From Bacteroidales bacterium UBA1189 (lineage in GTDB: Bacteria; Bacteroidota; Bacteroidia; Bacteroidales; Bacteroidaceae): a DNA stretch of 14,095 bases. Below the pieces are notes generated by a model. That model was given only the letters and a program-made list of their open reading frames with translations. It searched no databases and was not told the DNA's origin. The position numbers and the translations under genes were made by a program. Positions 7,646 through 14,095 of this stretch are shown here, in pieces. Position 1 is the first letter of the stretch. Every line of letters begins with the position of its first letter. The stretch spans positions 860-14,954 of the forward strand of contig DBYJ01000056.1 of the NCBI GenBank assembly GCA_002309805.1, in the 5' to 3' direction.

Positions 7646-9280
7646 ATGGTCGAATTCAAGTATGCGCCGATGTTCCAGCTCGGCAAAGATGAAACAGAGT
7701 ATTACAAAATCCCCGGCTCAGAGAAGTACGTCAGCGTGGGTACGTTCGAGGGGCATGAGATGCTGAAAGTGGAGAAAGAGGGCCTCACGGTAATGGCTAA
7801 CACGGCCTTCCGCGATGTGAGCTTCCTATTGCGCCGTTCACACAACGAACAAGTAGCAAAAATCCTTAGCGACCCTGAGGCAAGTGACAACGACAAGTAC
7901 GTTGCCCTCACCTTCCTCCGCAACGCCGAAGTTTCTGCCAAGGGCAAACTACCCCTCTGTCAGGATACTGGTACGGCTATCGTTCACGGCGAGAAGGGAC
8001 AGCAGGTATGGACAGGTGGAGGCGATGAAGAAGCGCTCTCTCTTGGCGTCTTTAAGACCTATACCGAAGAGAATCTGCGCTACTCGCAGAACGCCCCCCT
8101 CACCATGTATGAGGAGGTAAACACACGTTGCAACCTGCCCGCCCAGATTGATATCGAGGCTACTGAAGGTATGGAATACCGCTTCCTCTGCGTCACCAAG
8201 GGTGGTGGCTCAGCCAATAAGAGCTATCTCTATCAGGAGACCAAAGCCCGCATCCAGAATCCAGGTACCCTCATCCCCTTCCTCGTGGAGAAGATGAAGA
8301 GCCTCGGCACCGCCGCCTGCCCGCCCTACCACATCGCCTTCGTCATCGGCGGCACCTCTGCCGAGAAGAACCTGCTCACCGTCAAGCTCGCTTCCACCCA
8401 CTTCTACGACAGCCTGCCTACGACGGGCGACGCCACAGGCCGTGCGTTCCGCGACATTGAGTTAGAGGCACAACTGCTTGAGGAAGCCCACAAGATTGGC
8501 CTTGGCGCTCAGTTTGGCGGCAAGTACATGGCTCACGACATCCGCGTTGTCCGTCTGCCGCGTCATGGTGCCAGCTGCCCCATCGGCCTCGGCGTCAGCT
8601 GCTCAGCCGATCGTAACATCAAGTGCAAAATCAACCGCGACGGCATCTGGATTGAGAAAATGGACGACAAACCTTACGAACTTATCCCTTCTGAATTGCG
8701 TAATGCCGGCGAAGGTGATGCCGTACGTATCGACCTCAACCAGCCTATGAAGGATGTCTGCAAGATCCTCACCCAGTACCCCATCGGCACGCGCCTCTCT
8801 CTGAACGGCACCATCATCGTAGGTCGTGACATCGCCCACGCTAAGCTGAAAGCCCGTCTGGATGCTGGCGAACCTATGCCGCAATACATGAAGGATCATC
8901 CCATCTACTATGCCGGTCCTGCCAAGACTCCTGCGGGAATGGCTTGTGGCTCAATGGGCCCCACCACAGCTGGACGTATGGATCCCTACGTTGACGAATT
9001 CCAAGATCACGGAGGCTCGCTCATCATGCTGGCTAAGGGTAACCGCGCCCAATGCGTTACCGATGCCTGCAAGAAGCATGGCGGATTCTATCTCGGCTCC
9101 ATCGGCGGCCCTGCTGCCCTGCTCGCCCAAGAGAACATCAAGAGCATCGAGTGTGTTGAATATCCTGAGCTTGGCATGGAAGCCATCTGGAAGATTGAGG
9201 TCGTAGATTTCCCCGCCTTCATCCTCGTCGATGACAAAGGCAACGACTTCTTCCACCAGCTGCCTAGCTGCAAAAAGTAG
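7646..9280 (+). CDS. Fumarate hydratase, class I (4Fe-4S), single chain
   Basis: Cytoplasmic oxygen-sensitive fumarase that interconverts fumarate and malate (EC 4.2.1.2), in Bacteroidales usually in the reductive branch leading to succinate. It is a single 544-aa chain with the N-terminal (alpha) and C-terminal (beta) halves fused. The three cluster cysteines are visible at C105 (LPLCQDTGTA), C225 (AACPPYH) and C319 (VSCSADRN), with spacings of 120 and 94 residues that match those of the well-studied Leishmania enzyme. The C-terminal half carries TTAGRMDPYVDEF, GGSLIMLAKGNRA and GSIGGPAALLAQ, all typical of the family. The ATG at 7646 follows a 27-bp AT-rich gap after hflX, without an obvious promoter. 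The gene ends 16 bp before a strong hairpin terminator. The symbol fumA or fumB is used for such proteins; I leave it open. Confidence 0.96.
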   Translation: MVEFKYAPMFQLGKDETEYYKIPGSEKYVSVGTFEGHEMLKVEKEGLTVMANTAFRDVSFLLRRSHNEQVAKILSDPEASDNDKYVALTFLRNAEVSAKGKLPLCQDTGTAIVHGEKGQQVWTGGGDEEALSLGVFKTYTEENLRYSQNAPLTMYEEVNTRCNLPAQIDIEATEGMEYRFLCVTKGGGSANKSYLYQETKARIQNPGTLIPFLVEKMKSLGTAACPPYHIAFVIGGTSAEKNLLTVKLASTHFYDSLPTTGDATGRAFRDIELEAQLLEEAHKIGLGAQFGGKYMAHDIRVVRLPRHGASCPIGLGVSCSADRNIKCKINRDGIWIEKMDDKPYELIPSELRNAGEGDAVRIDLNQPMKDVCKILTQYPIGTRLSLNGTIIVGRDIAHAKLKARLDAGEPMPQYMKDHPIYYAGPAKTPAGMACGSMGPTTAGRMDPYVDEFQDHGGSLIMLAKGNRAQCVTDACKKHGGFYLGSIGGPAALLAQENIKSIECVEYPELGMEAIWKIEVVDFPAFILVDDKGNDFFHQLPSCKK

Positions 9281-9296
9281 GCTGATAGACAGCATC

Positions 9297-9332
9297 AACA
9301 GAAGAGGCGCAGAAAACCGCGCCTCTTCTGTT
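9297..9332. terminator. Bidirectional terminator between convergent genes
   Basis: A perfect 14-bp stem, AACAGAAGAGGCGC (9297-9310) with GCGCCTCTTCTGTT (9319-9332), closes an 8-nt loop. It lies 16 bp after the fumarase stop. The right arm overlaps two bases of the stop codon of the opposing GH43 gene (9331-9333). The flanks are T-rich on the + side (ttattcttgt) and only weakly T-rich on the - side, so it should act most clearly on fumarase transcripts and plausibly on both. Confidence 0.85.
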
Positions 9333-10431
9333 ATTCTTGTACCGTTGGGCCGTGGATAACGAGATGGCCGTCTGGAGTGATTTCCATCGGATCGATGAAG
9401 GCTACGCGCTCATCGGGATTGGAAGTAAGACGGCCATGATAGACGGTAAGCATACGCCCTGAAGCATCGCGGAACATCATATTGTGGCCCGTGCCCATAA
9501 CGGTGCCGCCTTTCGTCACATTCTCCTTCAGCACGGGGTTGTCAGAGGATTTGCGGAAGGGGCCGAGGGGATTGTCGGCTGTAGCATAGCCTACGGCGTA
9601 GTGGGCGCCCTGATAGCAGTTGGCCGAATACATTATATAATAGGTATCGCCCTCGCGGAAGATATACGAACCTTCCGTCCAACGGCGATTTGCCTCATGA
9701 GCAGTCACAGATTGGCTTTCCCACTCTGCCTGCACATCGTTAAGCTTCATAGGTGGTTGAAGCAGCAGTTTCGGCTCACCGATAACGCCACTAAAGTCGG
9801 GCTTCATCTCCACGCCATACACCCAACTCTCCTCAATCTCCGCATAACCGCCTGCTGCACGTTCCTTTTGCGCTAGTTCGCTCTCCACAGCGTGCTTATA
9901 ACAGCAACGCGAGAAGTAGAGATAGGTGCGGCCCGTAGCATCATCGAAAAGCACATTGGCATCGATAATGGGATAGGGCGGGTCGAAGACGGGGCGGTTC
10001 ATCAAGTCGCGGAAAGGCCCGGCAGGGCTATCGCTGACAGCTACACCGATGCGAAACACCTCCAAGTCACCCTCAGGGTTATCGCGCTTGTTTGAACTAT
10101 AGAAAAGGTAGTACTTGCCATCCCGCTCATAGACCTCAGGTGCCCAAAAGCAGTCGAGATTCCACTGCTCGGGAGTGCCTCCCTTGTAAATCTGTCCGCA
10201 GGGCTTCCACTCGCGAAGGTCGTCCGAGACGAATGCTTCGAATCCATCTGCCAGCGAGGTGCCGTACATGTAATAACGTCCATCGGAGGCATGGAGGATA
10301 AAAGGGTCACCCAGCTTTACATCCAACGGGTTGGGACTGTCCCATGTAGCATGCTTGCTGCCCGACGTACAGGCAGCAAGCGTTATGAGTGCCGTCACGA
10401 TGACGGCTGAAAGGGTGATGGTATTCTTCAT
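9331..10431 (-). CDS. GH43 family glycosidase, lipoprotein
   Basis: Five-bladed beta-propeller glycosidase of family 43, whose members act mainly on arabinose- or xylose-containing glycans; the exact substrate cannot be read from the sequence. With ATG at 10431 it has 366 residues. A lipoprotein signal peptide ends in LAAC with Cys21, so the mature enzyme should be membrane-anchored. The three catalytic carboxylates are present: Asp42 in LGDPF, Asp157 in PIIDAN and Glu253 in WTEGSYIF. The conserved GTGHN segment, with the His that binds the central ion, is also there. A GTG codon directly upstream (10432-10434) is an alternative start. The ATG overlaps the stop of the upstream YD-repeat gene as TGATG, so its translation is probably coupled to that gene. 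It ends at the bidirectional terminator. Confidence 0.9.
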   Translation of the reverse strand: MKNTITLSAVIVTALITLAACTSGSKHATWDSPNPLDVKLGDPFILHASDGRYYMYGTSLADGFEAFVSDDLREWKPCGQIYKGGTPEQWNLDCFWAPEVYERDGKYYLFYSSNKRDNPEGDLEVFRIGVAVSDSPAGPFRDLMNRPVFDPPYPIIDANVLFDDATGRTYLYFSRCCYKHAVESELAQKERAAGGYAEIEESWVYGVEMKPDFSGVIGEPKLLLQPPMKLNDVQAEWESQSVTAHEANRRWTEGSYIFREGDTYYIMYSANCYQGAHYAVGYATADNPLGPFRKSSDNPVLKENVTKGGTVMGTGHNMMFRDASGRMLTVYHGRLTSNPDERVAFIDPMEITPDGHLVIHGPTVQE

Positions 10432-11588
10432 CACTTGCGGACAGACTTGACAGTAGTGCGGGTGCCATCGGCGTACTCCGTGACAACGATGTATAGGCCA
10501 CGATTGGCGCCTGTGGTTTCCTTGCCGTCCATGCCGTAGAAACGGCGCGAAGTGACAGCAGGCTCCGTAGCAGCGTTATCGACATGGGCGCCATCGCCAT
10601 AGTAATAATAGGTGACGTAAACATCCTCGTAGGTAAACATGCCAAAGAAGTCAACCTTTATCGTCATGGTGATCTTCGTAGGCAGACCCTGAGCGTTGAA
10701 TTCGTAGGCAAACGTGCCTGTCTCTACCTCCGCCAATTCGCCACCTCCCATGTCGTAGGACATCTTCATCGATACAGGCAGCTGACCGGTAGCATCGTAA
10801 GTATATTCTGTAACCGTAGAAAGCGTAAACTCTTCCGTTTCATCGTCAAGTTCATAGTCATCCTCACGATAGGGCATTCCCTGAGCATTGTAATAAATGA
10901 TGGAATAATCGGTTGCTAACCAGCCTAAACCACCTCCCCAGGAATATTCAGTAGTAGTTACCTTATCGCCCTCGTAAACGACAGTCTCCTTGTTCTGATT
11001 ACCCCAGTTGTCGCCCGTCCATTGCTCTTTGAGGGTTTCCGTAATGCGACCCTGTGCATCGTAGGTCATCGTTTCGCGAGTATAGTTCGTGTAGGTTTCC
11101 TTATCAATCTGCTGACAGAGAGTCTCAATGAGATGTCCGGCATTGTCGTAGGTATAAACCTCCAGCGAAAAACCCGTTCCGAAGTGATCCTTGGGATTTT
11201 CAATCGTCGCGCTACTTACTTGGTTGGACGAATTGTAATTATAGGTGGTACGCTTAGCAAGCGACCAGCCTAAATCACCCATGTCAGGATCGTCGTTATA
11301 ATCATATTCCGTTTCAGTAGTTAAGCGCTTCTTGGCATCGTAGGTATAGATAGTCTTCGACTGAGGCACCAAGTCACCGTCGTCGTTGGTAACCCAATCC
11401 ACAATGCTATCGGGGCAGGCAGCCATGATGTCCTCCTCCGTGAGGCGGTTCGACTGAGTGCTGCCAACCAGTTGTTTAGCCTTAACGGCAAAACGCTCCT
11501 TTGCCTGTTGAACAGTACGGGCAGGCTGGGCAGTCATGGCTAACGTCGCAGCCACAAGAACAATAATCAGGGTAGAAATTTTCTTCAT
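10431..11588 (-). CDS. Secreted YD-repeat (RHS-like) protein, function unknown
   Basis: A 385-aa exported protein of unknown function. The ATG at 11588 opens a signal peptide (MKKISTLIIVLVAATLAMTAQ); the frame continues upstream through intergenic repeat DNA, which is not coding. The body is a run of YD-type repeats, for example YTYDAKKRLTTETEY, YTYDNAGHLIETL, MTYDAQGRITETL and YTYDATGQLPVSM, which usually build extended beta structures that bind carbohydrate or wrap other proteins. It is too short to be a full RHS toxin and I see no toxin domain. The C-terminus (RFYGMDGKETTGANRGLYIV...) resembles Bacteroidetes sorting tails, so it is probably secreted or surface-held. A promoter lies just upstream. 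GH43 begins at its stop codon, which suggests one transcript and linked roles. Known: the repeat type. Inferred: surface role. Confidence 0.8.
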   Translation of the reverse strand: MKKISTLIIVLVAATLAMTAQPARTVQQAKERFAVKAKQLVGSTQSNRLTEEDIMAACPDSIVDWVTNDDGDLVPQSKTIYTYDAKKRLTTETEYDYNDDPDMGDLGWSLAKRTTYNYNSSNQVSSATIENPKDHFGTGFSLEVYTYDNAGHLIETLCQQIDKETYTNYTRETMTYDAQGRITETLKEQWTGDNWGNQNKETVVYEGDKVTTTEYSWGGGLGWLATDYSIIYYNAQGMPYREDDYELDDETEEFTLSTVTEYTYDATGQLPVSMKMSYDMGGGELAEVETGTFAYEFNAQGLPTKITMTIKVDFFGMFTYEDVYVTYYYYGDGAHVDNAATEPAVTSRRFYGMDGKETTGANRGLYIVVTEYADGTRTTVKSVRK

Positions 11589-11629
11589 ATTCAATGATGT
11601 TTTTAGTTTAACTTCGGTACATTTGGGGA

Positions 11630-11661
11630 CAAAGGTAGAGACAAAAATGCGATTAAGCAAG
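11630..11661 (-). promoter_or_regulatory. Bacteroidetes-type promoter for the YD-repeat/GH43 pair
   Basis: On the - strand the -7 element TACCTTTG (11637-11630) fits TAnnTTTG exactly. A CTTG (11661-11658), close to the -33 consensus TTTG, lies 20 bp upstream, which is the usual spacing. Transcription would begin near 11623 and give a leader of about 35 nt before the ATG at 11588. The region before the ATG is AT-rich with no Shine-Dalgarno, as is usual in this phylum. Confidence 0.6.
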
Positions 11662-11700
11662 AGAAAAGCCAAAAATCTTATGAACTTCGTAGAGCAGGGG

Positions 11701-11771
11701 AATAAATTCACAGCGCAGTGCGCTAAAAAATTAACGCAGTGCGCTGTGAATTTATTTGCTTGGGCTGTGGG
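11701..11771. repeat. Palindromic 21-bp-period repeat after the lipoprotein gene
   Basis: Arms AATAAATTCACAGCGCA (11701-11717) and TGCGCTGTGAATTTATT (11740-11756) are perfect 17-bp inverted repeats, extended inwards by a further 4 bp after one mismatch. Inside, GCAGTGCGCT is repeated directly at 11715 and 11736, exactly 21 bp apart. On the - strand the block reads in heptads: PTAQANK (11771-11751), FTAHCVN (11750-11730), FLAHCAV (11729-11709). It contains the same 19-mer as the array before hflX. It starts 10 bp after the stop of the lipoprotein gene, so as RNA it would fold into a long hairpin and could end that operon's transcript. Confidence 0.85.
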
Positions 11772-11781
11772 AATGGGAATA

Positions 11782-12633
11782 CTACTCCGTTGAAGCGCGA
11801 GCCTCGTTTTTCTCCAAGAAGGCGATACGACGGGTGGTCTCGTCCTGCATGACAGAGAGTTTGTGCACAGCCTGCAGAGCCTGAGCCAGCTCATAGACGT
11901 CGGCAATGGCGCGAGTATCGGCAGCAGTAAGGGTGGTAACCCAATTCGTGTCGCCCAGATACTCTACCTTGACGGCTTCGCCAGCGTGGAGAGCCATCCA
12001 GGCAATGACTCCACCATCCGACTCGCCGAGAATGAAGTCGTTTCGCTCCGTTTTAGCCAGCGCATCGGATGACTCGTAGGTGTTGTCCATCGTGACCGTC
12101 TGGGCGAACGTGCCGCCTGCAGAGACCTTCACAGCATGGTGATGAATATACTTTGCGCCGCGCCAGAAGGAGGTGAGCGTCATGCGTCCATGCTCATCGA
12201 CAGTAGCACGCAGATAACAGCGCTGAGCATTGCGGGCAAGCTGCTGCAAGGGGGAGTAGTAGAGGCCTATGTCCTGATACTGAGGGTCTTTCTCAAAGGT
12301 AAAACGTTGTGCTTTTCCATCCTCGCCACCCACAATCTCCTCAACACGAGCGCGACTGATAGTGAGCAGGCTATCGGTATAGGCGTAGTTGCGATGAGCC
12401 TCAGCCAGCTCCACCTGACGCAGCAGGGCGATGCCGGCTTTGCGAGCCTCGAAAGCTTTGGGATAGACAGCCTTGATGCTGTCAATCTGCGCCTTTGCTT
12501 CGTCGTAGCGCCCAACCTCGAAAGCTGCCTGCGCTGCCGTCAGAAACCGCCCAGCTGACTTCTCCACATTCTCTCCGCAGGAGAAAAACAGCAGCGAAAA
12601 AAGAAGAAATGAAAAACAAATACTCTTCTTCAT
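11782..12633 (-). CDS. Lipoprotein of unknown function
   Basis: I do not recognise the family. The ATG at 12633 gives 283 residues and a clear lipoprotein signal (MKKSICFSFLLFSLLFFSCGEN, cysteine after FFS). Residues about 28-100 are helical and Ala/Glu-rich (AAQAAFEVGRYDEAKAQIDSI), like a TPR-type helical hairpin. A middle part with alternating pattern (CYLRATVDEHGRMTLTSFWRG, then HHHAVKVSAGG) looks like a beta domain, and the end is again helical. It begins 16 bp after fucI with no promoter or terminator between, so it is probably cotranscribed with fucose isomerase. It is followed by the palindromic repeat. An accessory envelope role is possible but unproven. Confidence 0.8.
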   Translation of the reverse strand: MKKSICFSFLLFSLLFFSCGENVEKSAGRFLTAAQAAFEVGRYDEAKAQIDSIKAVYPKAFEARKAGIALLRQVELAEAHRNYAYTDSLLTISRARVEEIVGGEDGKAQRFTFEKDPQYQDIGLYYSPLQQLARNAQRCYLRATVDEHGRMTLTSFWRGAKYIHHHAVKVSAGGTFAQTVTMDNTYESSDALAKTERNDFILGESDGGVIAWMALHAGEAVKVEYLGDTNWVTTLTAADTRAIADVYELAQALQAVHKLSVMQDETTRRIAFLEKNEARASTE

Positions 12634-12649
12634 AACGGGTTGTAAAACA

Positions 12650-14095
12650 TTATTTGTACAGTGGGCCGAAGTTGGTGCAAGCGCGGAAGTCGGCACCCTC
12701 CTTGTCCATTCCGAAGGCGTTCCATGCAGCGGGACGGAAGATATCCGCGTCGGCTACGTTGTGCATACAGACGGGGATGCGCAGCATGGAGCAGAGCGTG
12801 ATGAGGTCGGCGCCCACATGCCCATAGACGATAGCACCGTGGTTGGCTCCCCAGCAGTTCATCACCGAATAGACGTCCTTGAAGCAGTCCTTCGTGGGGT
12901 CGAGGCGTGGCGTGAACCACGTAGTGGGCCAAGTAGGATCGGTACGCTTGTCGAGGATATCGTGTACTTCGGGATCAAGGTCAACCGTCCATCCCTCAGC
13001 GAGTTGCAGGACTGGGCCAAGACCTTTGACGATGTTGATACGCAGCATGGTCATGGGCATACCGCCTCGACTGAGGAAATGCGACGAATAGCCTCCGCCT
13101 CGGAAGTAGTCACGGTCGGCTGGCATCCAGCTGGTAGCCTTCAGGCAAGCATGGACATCTTGCTCCGTCATGTTCCAAGGCTCCTTCATCGTGGGACGGC
13201 CTTCCGCATCGCTCATGGCACCCGTAGCATCAAGGGTGGTGGCTCCACTATTGATGAGGTGGATAAAGCCATTTTTGCCGATTCCATCGACAGTTTTTCC
13301 CGTTACGCGGCGCACAGCCTCGGGGCTCCAATAGGTGCGGATGTCAGAGAACATCACGCCGCGATTGGTAAGCAGATGGCCGAAGAGCATAGAAATGCCG
13401 TTGAGCGAATCGTTCTCGGTAGCCAGCACGTCGGCTTCGCGGATGCCGTTCCAGTCGAACGAGGTGCAGAGCATCGACTCGGGGAAGTCGAAGTTGGGCT
13501 TGTAGTCAGTCCATTGGCGTTGGCCCTGCACACCACCCACGATGGCGTTGTGGCCCTTTGCCTCCTCCTTGTAGCCCATCTCTAGCAAGCGAGGGTTGCC
13601 GTGCATGAGGTCGCGGATAATCATCATGCACTTCACGGTGAACTCCCAGTCCTCGTCCTTCTCCTGACGGTTCTTGCCCTTGCCCTTGCCGTTGAAGGTG
13701 GTCATGGGCGTGCCGGGGAAGAGGGGACGTTCCTCGTTGTAGTCGTGGCCTTCCTGGGGCTTGCAGTACTGCTCCACCCATGCCATCGCGCGCTGGAACT
13801 CGTCGTGATCGTAGATGCCAAAATCAACGCGACGCAGAATTTCAACCAAATCGGCATACTCAGCGCGGATGCCCAGATAGTCCTGCAGGAAATCGGCATC
13901 AACAATACTACCGGCGATGCCCATACAGGTGTTGCCTAGCGAGAGATACGACTTGCCACGCATCGTCGCTACAGCCTGAGCCGCACGGGCAAAGCGCAGA
14001 ATCTTCTCAGCCACATCGGCGGGGATTGTATTATCTTCTATATCCTGTACATCATGCCCATAGATGCCGAAGGCGGGCAATCCCTTCTGGGCATG
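12650..14095 (-). CDS. fucI: L-fucose isomerase (5' end missing)
   Basis: Cytoplasmic isomerase turning L-fucose into L-fuculose (EC 5.3.1.25), the first step of fucose catabolism; it can also act on D-arabinose. The frame is open to the window edge and 481 residues are visible, starting HAQKGLPAFGIYGHDVQ. This matches the E. coli enzyme (591 aa) from about residue 110, so the N1 domain is outside the window. Metal-binding residues correspond to E. coli E337, D361 and H528: Glu in ATENDSLNG (13415-13417), Asp in SDIRTYW (13343-13345) and His in WGANHG (12839-12841), with spacing 24 and 168 against 24 and 167. The end, FRACTNFGPLYK, is also family-like. The unknown lipoprotein gene follows 16 bp later. 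Its partners (fuculokinase, aldolase, permease) are not in this window. Confidence 0.97.
   Translation of the reverse strand, partial: HAQKGLPAFGIYGHDVQDIEDNTIPADVAEKILRFARAAQAVATMRGKSYLSLGNTCMGIAGSIVDADFLQDYLGIRAEYADLVEILRRVDFGIYDHDEFQRAMAWVEQYCKPQEGHDYNEERPLFPGTPMTTFNGKGKGKNRQEKDEDWEFTVKCMMIIRDLMHGNPRLLEMGYKEEAKGHNAIVGGVQGQRQWTDYKPNFDFPESMLCTSFDWNGIREADVLATENDSLNGISMLFGHLLTNRGVMFSDIRTYWSPEAVRRVTGKTVDGIGKNGFIHLINSGATTLDATGAMSDAEGRPTMKEPWNMTEQDVHACLKATSWMPADRDYFRGGGYSSHFLSRGGMPMTMLRINIVKGLGPVLQLAEGWTVDLDPEVHDILDKRTDPTWPTTWFTPRLDPTKDCFKDVYSVMNCWGANHGAIVYGHVGADLITLCSMLRIPVCMHNVADADIFRPAAWNAFGMDKEGADFRACTNFGPLYK

Noticed and set aside
10431..11588. RHS/YD polymorphic toxin
   Set aside because: Too short, with no conserved RHS core end, no toxin domain and no immunity gene next to it; the tail is a sorting-like tail.
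11589..11906. Upstream extension of the YD-repeat protein to 491 aa
   Set aside because: It would run through the promoter, the palindromic repeat and into the lipoprotein gene; the internal ATG at 11588 starts a proper signal peptide.
12761..13585. + strand open frame opposite fucI
   Set aside because: fucI on the - strand aligns end to end with the E. coli enzyme, including metal ligands; the + frame has no recognisable features.

Overview
The window looks like a chromosomal segment from a host-associated member of the Bacteroidales, most likely Prevotellaceae. This rests on the protein families and their style of sequence, on the two C-terminal tails of the 'DLSGR..GLYI.NGKK' type, on the lack of Shine-Dalgarno sequences, and on a Bacteroidetes-type promoter (TAnnTTTG). 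Most of the coding DNA is GC-rich; one line counted by hand near 5.05 kb is 58% G+C. Genus and species cannot be fixed from this alone.

Layout: 1-9280 is read on the + strand and 9331-14095 on the - strand, and the two halves converge on a strong bidirectional hairpin terminator at 9297-9332. The + half holds a GH95 alpha-L-fucosidase (5' end outside the window), a large secreted M60/enhancin-like metallopeptidase two bases downstream, the ribosome-associated GTPase HflX, and a class I iron-sulphur fumarase. The - half, in transcription order, holds L-fucose isomerase (5' end outside the window), an unknown lipoprotein, a secreted YD-repeat protein with its own promoter, and a GH43 lipoprotein whose start overlaps the stop of the YD-repeat gene.

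Functionally, the fucosidase and the M60 peptidase form one cassette that fits attack on fucosylated glycoproteins such as mucin: one enzyme removes terminal fucose and the other cuts the glycosylated protein. FucI at the other end of the window would carry the released fucose to L-fuculose. GH43 and the YD-repeat protein look like a second surface or secreted glycan-related unit. HflX and fumarase are housekeeping genes lying between them.

The least expected content is repetitive DNA. An array of 21-bp units lies in the leader of hflX, and a second palindromic set of 21-bp-period units lies after the lipoprotein gene. The two share an identical 19-bp block, and in the same reading phase both translate as heptads, so they look like one dispersed 21-bp repeat family. 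A third, unrelated palindromic element of about 105 bp sits in frame inside the GH95 gene. The last quarter-kilodalton-scale domain of the M60 protein is encoded by distinctly AT-rich DNA, which suggests domain replacement.
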